A DNA stretch of 64,000 nt from the NCBI RefSeq assembly GCF_031143425.1, contig NC_090451.1, forward strand, positions 351,610,339 to 351,674,338, written 5' to 3'. The notes beneath the pieces were generated by a model that worked only from the letters and a program-made list of their open reading frames with translations, did no database searches and was not told the origin of the DNA. Position 1 is the first letter of the stretch. The number at the start of each line of letters is the position of its first letter. A program made the translations under genes and the position numbers. This DNA is from Pleurodeles waltl. Its lineage: Eukaryota; Chordata; Amphibia; Caudata; Salamandridae. Shown here in pieces: positions 12,000-24,041 of the stretch.

Positions 12000-12425
12000 A
12001 AAACCCTCTGTTCAGAGCATCTTAGCCAGCAATAGCTAGGATGAACTGGAACAAGCAATTGATTCTTAAATCTGGAGCTACTTATTCATAGTATTTGACT
12101 AAGTGGTCTTCGGTAGTGACATTAAAGACCAGATAATTACTCCATCCTGGCCCAACAACGTCAGTCCAATGTGATAAGATCATTTCTGAACCTTGGTAAA
12201 TACAGAGAGGGACAAGACAGGGGTGTCCATTTTCACCACAGCTGTTAGCTTTTGTTGTGGAGCCAATGGCTGTTCTAGTCAAGAAAGAGGAATAACTCGG
12301 GGGTATTTTGCTGTATGGGTACACTTTTGTCATATCGGTATATTCAGATGGCATACCTGTTTTCCTCTAAAATGCGTTGGTAGCCGAAACTGCTTCTCAG
12401 CTAACTAGAACTCTTTGGGTTGAAA
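12000..12425 (+). pseudogene. Plus-strand L1 RT fragment of another lineage
   Basis: Read on the plus strand, 12207-12300 encodes RGTRQGCPFSPQLLAF, the L1 motif B, followed by a stop. Further on, about 12324-12372 encodes a recognisable but ruined catalytic box (ISVYSDGIPVFL in place of a YADD box). It is a short, old fragment, unrelated in orientation to the LINE on its left. Confidence 0.7.
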
Positions 12426-12699
12426 TCTAAGAACGAACAGGGAAATACCACGTCTGTTCCCTCCAAATTCCAAGTACCAGAGCATGCACAACACACTGTA
12501 TTGCCACTGAAAAGGACCCGAGTGTCTTTAGATAACTGGCAATCCAGGTGTTCCATGAATCTGCAGACGGAGTACAGGGAAATCGGGGTAAAGTACTGAC
12601 AACCGCAAAATAATCTATTTATTTCTGAAAAATGCTCCCACTATCTACTATAAACTGCACTTCAAATAAGCATTGCCAAAGCCAGTGTGTCCCACCTAA
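12426..12699. other. No identifiable feature
   Basis: Only degraded sequence, perhaps a continuation of the L1 fragment. I see no ORF, RNA or repeat that I can support. Confidence 0.3.
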
Positions 12700-13265
12700 G
12701 CAAAGTGGGGAAGATTGGAGTGGATCGGACTGCAATTTATTTGGGGTAGATGAGAGAGGAACAGGATAGACTGCAGTGAATTGGAGTAGATTTGAGTTGA
12801 TTGGGATAGATTGGGGTACATCAGAGAAGGGTGGATTGAAGTAGAGTGCAGTGGAGTATATTGGGGTGCAGGAGACTGGGTTGAAGTAGATTGCGGTAGA
12901 TTGCAATGGAATAGGGTGAATTGGAATGGGGCAGATTGGAGTGGATGGGGTTGATGGGGGGTAAAGTGAACTGGAGGAGGTTGGAGTAAAGTAGGGTAGA
13001 TCGGAGTAGAGTGGTGTAGATTGGCGTTGGGTCAATAGCGGTAGATTGAAGTCGAGTGGGTGGAGTCGAATGGGCCTTGGTGGAGTGGGGTAAAGTGGAG
13101 TGGGTTAGATTGTGGTAGATTGAAGTGTAGTGGAACCAACTGGAGTGGATTGGGGCTGAGTCGAATGGGGTAGACTGGAGTGGCTTGGGGTAGATTGGAA
13201 TGGATTAAGGCAGACTAGGGTGGATTGGGGTAGATTGGAGTGGGCTGGGATATTGTCGATTGTGG
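12700..13265. repeat. Degenerate G-rich minisatellite, about 10-bp unit
   Basis: The plus strand is a run of variants of ttggagtaga and ttggggtaga, with interspersed gtgga. It is almost free of C on this strand and strongly strand-asymmetric. Apparent Pro/Ser/Thr-rich ORFs on the minus strand (12619-13035, 13105-13383) are by-products of the repeat. The array abuts an LTR-A fragment at about 13271. Confidence 0.85.
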
Positions 13266-13270
13266 TTGTT

Positions 13271-13740
13271 TGTGTTTGGGGTCCATTCGTGGTTCGCATT
13301 CCACTTTTGGAGTATATGGTTTGTGTTGCCCCTATCCCTATGTTTCCCCATTGCATCCTATTGTAACTATACATTGTTTGCACTGTTTTCTAAGACTATA
13401 CTGCATATTTTTGCTATTGTGTATATATATCTTGTGTATATTTCCTATCCTCTCACTGAGGGTACACTCTAAGATACTTTGGCATATTGTCATAAAAATA
13501 AAGTACCTTTATTTTTAGTATAACTGTGTATTGTGTTTTCTTATGATATTGTGCATATGACACTAAGTGGTACTGTAGTAGCTTCACACGTCTCCTAGTT
13601 CAGCCTAAACTGCTCTGCTAAGCTACCATTATCTATCAGCCTAAGCTGCTAGACACCCTATACACTAATAAGGGATAACTGGGCCTGGTGCAAGGTGCAA
13701 GTACCCCTTGGTACTCACTACAAGCCAGTCCAGCCTCCTA
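13271..13740 (+). repeat. LTR-A 3' end fragment, plus orientation
   Basis: From gtttggggtccattcgtgg to the terminal cagcctcctaca this matches the U5 side of the complete element, read in reverse at 50225-50693. It includes the polyadenylation-type aaaataaagtacc at about 13495. Only the last 470 bp of the LTR are present. Confidence 0.88.
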
Positions 13741-13744
13741 CAGC

Positions 13745-13896
13745 ACAACATTAAATATGCCCTGATGTTCCCTGCTAAGCTCCGGGTAATTGCGGAGGAC
13801 CGCACTCATGTCTTCGCTACACCAGCTGATGCTTGGACATGGATGCACGCAAAAGGTATTGCCCAACCATCGGAGGCAGATGGGGATCGTGGTTAA
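13745..13896 (+). pseudogene. L1 ORF1 C-terminal domain remnant
   Basis: The plus strand encodes LMFPAKLRVIAEDRTHVF and then FATPADAWTWMHAKG. This matches the characteristic end of vertebrate L1 ORF1 proteins (FPA-L-V followed by F-TP-DAW-W), the C-terminal domain that helps ORF1 trimers bind RNA. The upstream coiled coil and RRM are lost to truncation. Confidence 0.75.
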
Positions 13897-14735
13897 TGGC
13901 GGACCTCGCCGGCTCGCAGGAAACCAGAGACGCTCCAGAGCGAACGCAGGCAGCTGTTGAGCAGGCAAAGGTGTTGAGAGAGGCGTTGCTGCACACTCAT
14001 AACTCTTTCACGGCGCTCCAGATCCCCTCAGGAGGGCAAACGGATTCGGACTCTGGGGGATCCGATTCGACCGTCACGGATGTACTGAAGGGACCGGTGA
14101 TTACTCCTAGGACTGCAGATGAGTTGTGACACCTGGTCAGTTCTCTTCCAAATTGATGGGACCCATACGTAGGATTCTGATCGACTTGGTGATGTGGTGA
14201 TTTGAACCTCGTGCTCTGGGGCAACGGGATCTGTGTCTAGGATGGACACCCGGCTGGCCCTTGACTGGAGTCCTCGGGGATGTGTTGCCCCTGGCGGTTT
14301 GCAATGGCACTGGTCTCCTCTTGGTCCGTGGAGACAGACAGCAACGTGACTGTATCTGTTGGAGGCGCCAACACGGACATTTACTGTCCAACAAGGGGGG
14401 CCCCTCCAAAGGGCCTTCATGAATAGTTACCATGTTCCCCCCAGATGGTATCCATATGGACAAAGTTTTTTGATACTCGAGATGTTTTATTTTTTGTTCT
14501 CATTGGTGGTGCTCACAGAGGCATATCTGCGCCACCGGTTTTGGGGGTTGAGGGTGTTGTTGTGAGGTGGTGGAATACGTTTACTATGTTTAACTGGATC
14601 ACAATGCATGTTTTTCCATTTACCAGACAGATGCCTTCTCCAGAACTGTAGTCTTCTATCCTTACTGGGGGTTAGCCCTTGGGCACAGCAAACACACATA
14701 TATTGCCTATCATGTGGTGGGCCATCACGAGCCGC
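13897..14735 (+). other. Spacer between L1 ORF1 and ORF2 remnants
   Basis: No domain is recognisable. The stretch may hold remnants of the inter-ORF region and of a second, degraded segment. ORFs on both strands here look like chance. Confidence 0.35.
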
Positions 14736-15705
14736 CCACTATGCAGGACTATAACATTATTACATGGAATGTGCACGGGATGGCTGCACTGGGTAAGAGA
14801 CATTGTATACACACTTATCTCAAGCGCCAGAGAGTGCACTTTTCTATATTGCAGGAAACACACCTGTTAGGGGGTGACATACAGGCACTAAAGAAACGTT
14901 GGCGCGGACAAGTTTATGGCACGACTTTCTCAGCTTATGCGAGAGGAGTATTAGTGTGGATAGCGCCAGGGGTACCATACGTCCAGCTTGCACACAAGAT
15001 AGATGAGGGGGGCAGATACGTACTGATAGAGGGACAACTCGATGGCAGACCGCTCGCTATAATAGGGATTTACGCCCCCAATAACGCGTTACCTGAATTC
15101 CTCCCAACACTGACCGACCCTGCAGCGCCTGCCATCTGGGGTGGGGACTTTAACTGTGTCCCAGATGTACTGTTGAATCGATCGCGTTGCCCTAGCAGGG
15201 CGCAGCGAGCAGACGCAACTCTAACTTGTTGACAGCCTGGGCCGGTGGCATCGGGGTGTATGATATGTGGCGTGTGGGTCACCCGACACATAGGGAGTAC
15301 TCGTTTTACTCTGCACTTCATAAAATTCACACTAGAATAGACTTGCTGTGGGGAACTCCGGCCATGTGCTCCTTGATCACATCAAGAGAATCTGGCTACA
15401 TGGCCAGGACGTTGTCCGATCATTCCCCACTGGTGTTAACTGTACAGTGGGGCAGAAAGCGCTCCACGATTCCCACTTGGTGCTTACAGAGTGAGGCACT
15501 GTTGGACCAACCCTTTAAAGAAGAATTAAATACCTGTATCAGGCAGTATTGGGAACTAAACGCGGGGTCCACGGACTCAAGGGTGATGGAGTGGGACGCA
15601 CATAAGGTTGTGGTGAGGGGTCATTGTCTTTCAGCCTCTTGGGGAGCGCACCGCTCATTGCACACTGAGGTCGTTACCTTGGCAAAAGAGCTGCGGGCCC
15701 TATAG
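14736..15705 (+). pseudogene. L1 ORF2 apurinic-type endonuclease remnant
   Basis: Two overlapping reading frames (14714-15232, then 15226-15705) carry the ordered endonuclease motifs. These are NIITWNVHGM (metal or phosphate Asn), ILQETHLL (catalytic Glu), IIGIYAPN, GGDFNCVPD (Asp and Asn), TRIDLLW and LSDHSPL (the catalytic SDH). The family nicks the chromosomal target to prime reverse transcription. All key residues remain visible, but a frameshift near 15226-15232 splits the domain, so no functional enzyme is expected. Confidence 0.9.
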
Positions 15706-17421
15706 GTGGCATTGCTTCCAAAATGGGGGGTCGCTGGAAACTCTCGAGGCCGAGCGAGGGATGTATGAGGAGGCGGATCAACGCCTTCGTCAACACGATT
15801 ACAGTTATGACCTCTTGCGTTTACAGATGGAGGGTGACCGCTCGGGGAGATTGCTAGCATGGCTACTGAGGGAAGATCAGTACAGACCCCTATTGGAGCC
15901 ATACGGCTAGGCGACGGAAATTTGGCTACCATAGAGGAAGCAATCAATAATGCTTTCAAGGAATATTATTTGGGACTGTATCGGGGGCAAACGCCATGTG
16001 ATATCTGGCAATTAGAGGCCTTTCTTAGCGGATCGCCTTTTCCGCAGTTGTCGGCTGAGGACACGGCAGCACTGGACACACCCCTGACTGTAGAGGAGAT
16101 AGGCGTAGCCATAGCACAAATAGCCCGCAATAAGACCCCAGGACGGATGGCTTGCCGATAGAGTACTATGTCACTTATGCACAGCACCTCTCGAGTCACC
16201 TGTTGTCAGTGTTCGAAGAAGCGTGGACCCGCGGGATACACACGTTGTCTCAAAGAGAGGCGTTGGTTGTGGTCCTACCCAAGCAGGGTCGTGATCCCAC
16301 GTGAGGTCATACAGACCGCTGTCTCTCCTTAACCTAGACTGCAAAATTCTGGGTAAGGTGCTGGCTAACAGACTCACCCCTATAATACGCACCTCAGTCC
16401 ATGAAGATCAGAATGGCTTTATGCTGAAGTGGAATACTTTCCTGAATATTCGCAGACTCTTACCTGAGGCAAATGACAATGTGGCAATGTCTTTGGACAT
16501 TGAGAAGGCATTTGACACGTTAGGCTGGGATTTTTTATTCGCTACAATGCATGGTATGGGGTTTGGGCCGGGCTTTATACGCGGGGTACAGACCCTTTAC
16601 GCTGGGCCTACGGCTGTGGTGAAAACGGGAGGAGTAATATCAGACAGCTTTCCCATCGGCAGAGGAACTAGACAAGGATGCCCTCTATCGCCTCTACTAT
16701 TTGCCATCACAATGGAACCACTGGCGATCCGACTGAGAGCACTGGCCGAGCAATGGGGGATACTCCGAATGGGGACACACCATATTATTTCATTATATGC
16801 TGACAACGCATTAATTTACCTGGAGAATGGCTGGGCGACGCTTCCTGCTGTAATGTCCCTGTTAGATGCATATGGGGAGATCTCGGGGTTGAGGGTAAAC
16901 TGGACTAAATCCTGTTTGTTTCCTTTGACTGTTCTGCCGCGTGGGTGAGGGAGGATGCTCCTGTGGGGAGGCTAAAGTGGTGCTATGACACGTTCAAATA
17001 CTTGGGAGTGCATATATATCATAAACCTGAGGACTTAAGGGATGGCAATTTGGGTCGCGCGCTGAGCTCTGTGAAGGGTTTGCTTCGGTTCTGGTGCTTC
17101 CTTCCTCTGTCTCAGTTGGGCATGGTGGCAGTAGCAAATATGTTAGTACTCCCACGGTTCCTTTATTATTTCGCTGCATTGCCCATAGTAGTGCCCAGGA
17201 GCTTCTTCCACAAACTGAATAGACTGTTGTCGGAACTCATATGGGGGAGTGGGAGAACAGGTGTGGCACTTGCTACTCTGCAACGCCCATTGTGTGAGGG
17301 GGCTTTGGGTGCACCGAACTATGAACATTACTATGCTGCAGCACAATTGCAATGGATACTGTATTGGATACACAGGCCTGAATCGTTGGAGGCGCTGTGG
17401 GTCCGTTTTATACGTGGCTGA
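15706..17421 (+). pseudogene. L1 ORF2 reverse transcriptase remnant with altered catalytic box
   Basis: After a degraded linker (a piece at 15859-16161 ends in EIGVAIAQIARNKTPG, the usual L1 lead-in), the frame at 16301-16948 contains SYRPLSLLNLDCKILGK and LANRLTPII. Motif A follows as MSLDIEKAFDTLGWDF, then motif B as GRGTRQGCPLSPLLF, and SLYADNALIYL. The catalytic YADD thus reads YADN, which would remove a metal-binding aspartate. The next frame (16945-17421) continues with FKYLGVHIY and the thumb region. Four or more frame breaks are present. Confidence 0.9.
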
Positions 17422-18460
17422 CGGAACGCACGGTGAAATATAACACCAGCAACTCTTTACGGAGTGCAGCTCATGCCTGTTGGAGGCGATATGGGCAAAA
17501 GGGAAGAAAGGGTTCCCCATATTCACCTCTCATTCCCCTGGCTCAGATACTGGGTGGCACACGTTTACTTGGTTCTCAATTTCTTGCACCATAGACGTAA
17601 ACAGGGATAGAAACAGTAGGTGATTGTTTTGACGATGGTGTCCTGATGTCATTTGAGGCCATCAGAGACCTTACCTCGGTGGGACCGGGTCGCTTCATGT
17701 TGTATTACTCCATTTGTCATTTAATAAGAAGTGCATGGATGAGGGACGATCAGGAGCCTATTACTTCTCCCACACTACATTACTTGCTCTCCGATAACTG
17801 CCTCACAAATGTGATTACAAATTTGTATAAAGCCCTAAACGAAGGGGATGGTAACAGATTGGAGATTGCAAGACGGAGATGGAATGCAGTTCTCCCATTG
17901 CCCTTAACTCCTGGAGATTGGTTGCTTGCCCTTCAACAGGTACGGCGAAAATCCCAGGTTCCGGTATACCCAATTGAATTTTGACCACCAGACATCTTTC
18001 TCCATCCCGCATTCAGCGTATGTACCCTGCCTCCAGTCCGGCGTGCCCCCGATGTGGCTCCCTGGTGGCTCATTTCTACCACATGGTATGGGAATGTGGG
18101 CCCCTCCTGACAGTATGGCATGACATAGTGGCTGACGTTACTGACATTACGGAACACTCTTTCCCACTGGAACTGAGATCTTGTCTCTTTGGGATACAGA
18201 GCAGGGATAAACAACATATGATATCCATAGGTTTGCCAACTTGGCAATTATCATGTATAAAAGGATGATTGCCATGAATTGGAAGGTGCCCAGGGCACCA
18301 GACTTCCAGGGGTGGCGTACCATAACATTGCGCTGGGCTCGGACGGAGTCCCGGGTGCTGCGGGCATTGCAGGATAGGGGGCAGGCACATGCAGGACATG
18401 ACACTTGGGAAACGCTTGTCACTAGACTGGAAACTAAGAATGGTGAGCGCCCGCCGTGAA
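17422..18460 (+). pseudogene. L1 ORF2 C-terminal zinc-knuckle region remnant
   Basis: Open pieces at 17646-17984 and 17981-18268 carry the C-terminal part of L1 ORF2, including CPRCGSLVAHFYHMVWECG, a CX2C...H...C pattern commonly found near the end of L1 ORF2p. A final piece near 18270-18460 is rich in W and R, as expected for the tail. Reading-frame changes separate the pieces. Confidence 0.8.
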
Positions 18461-18995
18461 ACAAAGAAATAAAGAAATATGAAGGCTATGCTTATGGGGT
18501 GGTGCGATGAGTGCTCTCGCACAGAATGGGGGGTACCGAGCTGTTGTAAGGAGCCTCTCTTATATTGTATATGTTAATGTGCTGATGTTGTGATCCCCGG
18601 AACACCAATAACAAATTGCCTGTACCCAGTTGATTAAATCCCCACAGGTGAACAGATTTATAATAACCAAGCCGTATAGACACACATGCTAGTAGGGGGT
18701 TGGGATACCGAGCAGAGGGGGTAGATGTGCAATAGAATAGATTCACACAACACATACAAGCAGCCAGAGGTGAGACATGACACATGTTGTTGAATTGTAC
18801 CTTGCCACAATTGTAGTCCGCGAATGTAACGCCTGCAACCTCCCGGAAAGTTTGTGAAATGAATCAATAATTGACTATGCTTTTGACTTTTGGAGAATGG
18901 AATGCTTGGATCCAGTTTTTGATATTTTTATATATGTATTTGTAACTGACTACATATGTTGAAAACAATAAAACAGATTTATTAAAGAAAACGTT
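18461..18995 (+). other. L1 3' UTR and tail
   Basis: Non-coding DNA ends in an A-rich stretch with a polyadenylation signal (acaataaaacag near 18966) and a short oligo-A remnant. I see no other feature. Confidence 0.6.
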
Positions 18996-19757
18996 TCCAA
19001 TCATGTTTTCTTTGTCCCTTTGCACTCTGGGATCAAAGAAACCTTTGTTCTATTCAAACTATTTCGATCAAGGCCCTCAAGGCCATGCCCTTAGGGCAGC
19101 CATTGTCTCTATCCTACACTTCGGAGAATGAAAGACAGGTGAAATGGACACCTTTTCTTTTCTGTCCAAAGTGTCATTCCAGATTCCCTTGGACCGACCA
19201 ACATCAGGTCTGTAACCTCTGCTTGTCGCTGGAGCATAGGGAAGAAGATTGTGAGGCCTGTCAATCTTTCAGGTCGAAGAAGACTGCGCAACAGAAGAGC
19301 TCATCGCTGAGAAATGCAGAGGCAGGTGATGGAGGAGACGTCCAACATTTTCGGTATCCAGAACACCATGTTGCACACAGAACAAGAGCAGGAGATCGAG
19401 GAGTCCTCAGCTGCAGAGGAGTAGGCATTTTCCATCCAGGACTTGGACTTTGAGGCCGAAGTGATGCTGGAAATGCAGGAGGTCCCTCTTGGTCAACAAA
19501 ACGTGAGTAAATCACCCCCTGCTCTTTCCAAAAAAAATCACCACTTCGGAAGTGAAGTTTATTGAGTGGCCACTGGATTCTGGCTTTGGCAGGCATCAAG
19601 ACTTTTACGGATGTCCTGCCCTCAAGCTTGGTACCAAAACATAAGCCGAAAACATCTGCTTCAACCCTGAGCCGAACACCATTTGTTCCAGCAGCAAAAC
19701 CATCCACCTCCCATTCGGCACCGACTCTTTTGGCTCCGAAAAGACTGCCTGCCTCGG
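18996..19757 (+). pseudogene. DIRS-like element remnant, gag part 1
   Basis: The plus strand carries a Cys/His motif CPKCHSRFPWTDQHQVC, followed by NLCLSLEHREEDCEACQSF. This corresponds in position and spacing to the Cys/His block of the complete DIRS gag at 27930-28050 (CSTCGKKR, then CMYCLYPEHSSADC). It continues into a Ser/Pro/Lys-rich region and is interrupted at 19757 by a solo LTR-A. The element is 5'-truncated next to the L1 tail. Gag of this family coats the RNA. This copy is broken. Confidence 0.75.
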
Positions 19758-22716
19758 TGTAGGACGCTGGCCTGGTTTGTAGTGGGGACCTTGGGTACTT
19801 ACACCTTACACCAGGTCCAGTTATTCCTAGTTAGTGAATGTAGTAGTGTTCTAGCAGCTTACCCTGACAGAGGTAGCTATAGCAGAGCAGCTTAGGCTGA
19901 ACTAGGAGACATGCAAAGCTCATGCAATACCACTTATAGGTACACAGTACTTATGCACAAGCAAAGACAATACTCAGTGTTACCAAAAATAAAGGTATTT
20001 ATTTTGGTGACACAGTACCAACAATATCTTAGAGACAATACTCCTTCTGGAGGTAGTAAGTATTATACACAATATATACACTAGACACCAAAATTAGACA
20101 AGTAAATAGTCATAGAACAGTGCAAACAGTAGGAAATACTATAGAATGCAGTGGGAGAAAATAGGTTAGGGGCAACACAAACCATATACTTAAAAAGTGG
20201 AATGTGAATCAAGAATTCCCCCCTAGACAAGTGTGGTGTGTGCAGAATCGCTGGGAGAGTAAGAATACAGTAAAGGTAAGTAAAGTACCCCACACAAGAG
20301 CCCAGAAAAGCAGGAGTAAAGTACTGCAAGTTTCCTAGGACACACTACACCTCGTTTTTGGGATTTTGCAGCAGCCAACCAAGTCTGCAAAGAACAACTG
20401 CTGGATTATTGGACCTGAAGACCTGCAAAGGAAGGGAACCAAGTCCAGAAGTCATAAGAAGTTCCAGGAAGGACAAGAGCCCCTGCCAACCCAGAAGAGG
20501 GTGCAAAAGAAGAGTCCCGGTTAGTAGAAGACTGCAGAAATGCACCCTAGGAAGATGTCAGTGGGTTCCTGCGTGATGCAAAAGATGTCCCACGGCGTGA
20601 AGGTCATTGCAGACGAGATTTCGTGTTGGAAGACGCCAACAAATCTTGGCTACAGCAAAAGTGAGTTTTGCATCAAAATGACGCTGGATGGACCCAGAAG
20701 GGACCTGGGGGCCTCAACTCTGTGTGAGGAGGTAGAGGGGGGTCCTAAGCTCTTTAGAGAGGCCTCAGGATGCCAGCAAACACCCCCAGAAGCTGCAGGA
20801 TCCAGGTTCAAAGGAGGTGCAAAACGTGGTTGATGCAGCACCACAAAAGAAGGTCCCATGCCACCGGAGAACAACTCAGCGAGTTGAGCATCACAGGGTG
20901 GAGTGCTGGGGACCTGGGCCAGGCTGTGCATAAAGGAATTTTGTAAAGAGTGCTCAGAGGCCTCAGGAGGAGAAGACACATTACACAGGGGTACCATAGT
21001 TCTCGGGGAAGGCAAGGTCTTACCTCCTCCAAATTGTGTCAGCAGGACCTCAGGACAGTCTGTCGATGATGTCCACCCTCTGTGTCATTAGGAGCACGCT
21101 CGTCGCCGTGAGAGGAGTCCCAGGGTACCGGTCGTTGCCTTGGAAGGTGCCTGCTTGGAGCAGGGAAGTGATTCAGTCACTCCACTGGAGATTTCTTTGA
21201 TTCTTCTGGTGCAGGATGAAGACAGGGAGTCCCAAGAGCGTGCACACCATGGAAACTGTTGCAGTTGCTGACTTGGTGCTGAGGTTGCTGAAGAAAAGTG
21301 TCTCTTGTAGACATTTTGTTGCAGTTACAGCGTTTCTTGGAGCAGGCTGCGGTTGATCCGAGGGCAGAAGAGTCTGAGGTGGTTGCAGAGGATTCCTGAA
21401 GGAAACTTGCAAGCACAATCTGAAGAGAGCCCACAGGAGAGACCCTAAATAGCCCTGAGAGGGGGATTGGCTACCTTATCAGGTCTAGACCTATCAGGAG
21501 GGGTCTCTGACATCACCTGCTGCCACTGGCCACTCAGAGCCCTCCAGAGTGCCCCCACACCTTGCAAAGCAATATGGCTGAAGACTGGGACACACTGGAG
21601 GAGCACTGGGCACCAGCCCTGGGGTGGTGATGGACAGGGAAGTGGTCACTCCCCTTTTGTTTGTCCATTTTCCCACCAGAGCAGGGGAGAAGGGGTCCCT
21701 GAACCGGTGTAGACTGGTTTATGCAAGGAGGGCACCATCTGTGCCCTTCAAAGCATTCCCAGAGGCTGGGGGAGGCTACCCCTCCCCAGCCTGTAACACC
21801 TATTTCCAAAGGGAGAGGGTGTAACACCCTGCTCTCAGAGGAAATGCTTTGTTCTGCCTTCCTGGGAGTGGGCTTCCCAGATCCCAGGAGGGCAGAACCC
21901 TGTCTGTGAGGTGGCAGCAGCTGTAGCTGCAGTGCAAGCCTCAGAGAGCTGGTTTGGCAGTACTGGGGGTCCATGGAGGAGCTCCCGGATGCATGGAATT
22001 GGCTCCCCAATACCAGATTTGGAATGGGGGACAATTCCATGATCTTAGACATGTTACATGGCCTTATTCGGAGTTACCATTGTGAAGCTACATATAGGTA
22101 TTGACCTATATGTAGTGCACGCGTGTAATGGCGTCCCTGCACTCACATAGTCCAGGGAATTGGCCCTGAACTATGTGGGGGCACCTTTGCATTTAGTAAC
22201 TTTGCACCTAACCTTCAGCAAGTGAAGGTTAGACATATAGGTGACTTATAAGTTACTTAAGTGCAGTGAAAATGGCTGTGAAATAGTGTGTGCACTATTT
22301 CACGCAGGCTGCAATGGCAGGCCTGTGTACGGGTTTGTCTGAGCTCCCTATGGATGCAAAAGAAATGCTGCAGCCCAAATGGATCTCCTGGAACCCCAAT
22401 GCCCTGGGTACCTATGTACCATATACTACGGACTTATAAGGGGGGGTCCAGTGTGCCAATTGAAATTGGTAAATGAAGTCACTGACCTACAGTGGCAAAT
22501 TTAAAAGCAGAGAGAGCATAAGCACTTAGGTTCTGATTAGCAGAGCCTCAGTCACACAGTTAGGCACTACACAGACATACACATTAGGCCACGAACTATG
22601 ATCACTGGGGTCCTGGCTAGCAGGATCCCAGTGACACAGTAAAAACACACTGACAAACACTCACAAACAGGCCAAAAGTGGGTGTAACCATGCTAGAAAG
22701 AGGCTACTTTCTCACA
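19758..22716 (-). repeat. Solo LTR-A, minus orientation, with 5-bp target duplication
   Basis: The copy is complete, from tgtaggacgctgg to gctactttctcaca (2,959 bp). CTCGG at 19753-19757 is repeated exactly at 22717-22721, so the boundaries are firm. No gag or other internal sequence is present, so this is a recombination product of an earlier full element. It retains the three U3 palindromes (22088-22115, 22208-22232, 22278-22303), a TATA-like box near 21445 and a CRE decayed to tgacatca near 21508. It also retains the predicted 601-nt leader intron (20423-21023). Confidence 0.95.
20423..21023 (-). other. Predicted leader intron in solo LTR-A
   Basis: On the minus strand the donor is GGAG|GTAAGACC and the acceptor is ccttcctttgcag|gtc, exactly 601 nt apart as in the complete element. 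Function is inferred from conservation across divergent copies. Confidence 0.45.
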
Positions 22717-22721
22717 CTCGG

Positions 22722-24041
22722 CTCCGACAACTTTGGCTCCGAAAAGTAAACCTGCTTCCGCACCGAAAAAACTTGCATCCAGAACATCCTCAAAATCGAA
22801 ATCACCACTGGAGCCATTTCTACAAAAAATGAAACCACTCCAAGGCAAGCAGTTGCAACTTCACATCCAACCACAAACAGGGAGGGTGTTGGTGAAGACT
22901 TATCTCCATCCCTTCCAAGCAACAACTTACTTTTGAGGAGGCTCTAGAACAACGCTTATCCTCCAGTCAAACAAAGGAGAATGGATAAGGACATAGAATA
23001 GCCTCAACCACCCCTCCCTACACCTCCTCCACCAATCACCATACCACCACCACATTCTCTGTCTCTTCAACATTCTTGCGGTGACCCCCTGAACTTTTCA
23101 CCACAAGGCTCACCTCATTCCCTCTATGATGTACACAAGATACAGGAGATGACATGGAGCACCTACACACTGATATAGATTCCTATACAGATACAGACAT
23201 AAGGCTTATCAGGTGCCCTTTAATAAGGATCCTATAGAGGATGATTTCCTATTTGAAACACTAACTGCCTTACACAAGACAACTTAATATCTCCCTATGC
23301 TTAAGGGAATGTTAAGGCATGCGGACAACATATTTCAAGACCCGGCTAGAGCTCGGGTTATTACTCCTTTAGTGGAGAAGAAATACAAGGCCTCCCCCAC
23401 TCAGACCCTATCTACATCAGGAATCAGATTCTAGCAGCCTCTTTAGTAGTGACCAAAGCTGGGAAGAAAGTTAATTCCTAAGCTGACCAAGATGCTCCAC
23501 CTCCTGATAAGGAGAGTAAACGAATTGATGCTCCAGGCAAGCGTGTTGCTGCTCAAACATCAAATCACTGGCATATTGCCAACACGCCGGGACTCCTGGC
23601 AAGGTACGATAGAGCCCACTGGGGCCAGATGGATCAGTTACTCCAATACCTCCCAGAGGAACATAGGAAAAGGGGGCAATAAGTTGTTATTAAAGGACAG
23701 ATCATTTCTAATAGCTCTATATGCTGTGCCTTAGATTTGGCTGATATTGCAGCTAGAGGATCAATACTAGTGTCTTTCTGACACTGACATGTGTGACTGC
23801 GTATTTCTGGCTTCACACAAGAGGTGCAACAAACCATTCTAAATGTGTCTTGATAAGAAATACCTTTTTGACCCACAAGTAGACCAGGCCTTAGAGAAAA
23901 TGAAAAAGGATCACATCATTCTCCTCAAACAGGAAGTTCAAGCTCTATTTGCAAAGGGAGCAATAGAACCAGTTCCTATTCAACTTCAGGGAACAGGTGT
24001 GTATTCCCTTTACTTCCTCATCCCCAAGAAAGATAAGTCAC
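22722..24041 (+). pseudogene. DIRS-like element remnant, gag part 2 and start of RT
   Basis: Sequence resumes after the LTR target duplication with the same Pro/Ser/Lys-rich coding style. A piece around 23590-23670 encodes LLARYDRAHWGQMDQLLQYL, matching the gag C-terminal block of the complete DIRS element (LTILGRYDRPLWADI). From 23843 the frame reads VDQALEKMKKDHIILL and then KGAIEPVP...GVYSLYFLIPKKDKSL, the N-terminal approach to a DIRS reverse transcriptase. It stops at 24041 where LTR-B begins. Multiple stops and shifts are present. Confidence 0.8.

Larger units (their letters stand above)
13741..18995 (+). mobile_element. Nearly full-length but decayed L1-type LINE, plus strand
   Basis: In order, the element shows the C-terminal domain of ORF1, a spacer, an ORF2 endonuclease, reverse transcriptase, a C-terminal zinc-knuckle segment and a 3' UTR. 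It ends at aataaaacagatttattaaag near 18990. All coding parts are broken by shifts or stops. The 5' end is truncated at an LTR-A fragment. The 3' end adjoins DIRS-like DNA. Confidence 0.88.

Noticed and set aside
12619..13383. Minus-strand Pro/Ser/Thr-rich ORFs
   Set aside because: They are translations of the degenerate minisatellite.
19085..19453. A host zinc-finger gene
   Set aside because: The Cys/His block corresponds to the gag motif of the nearby complete DIRS element, and the sequence continues into DIRS gag and RT remnants.
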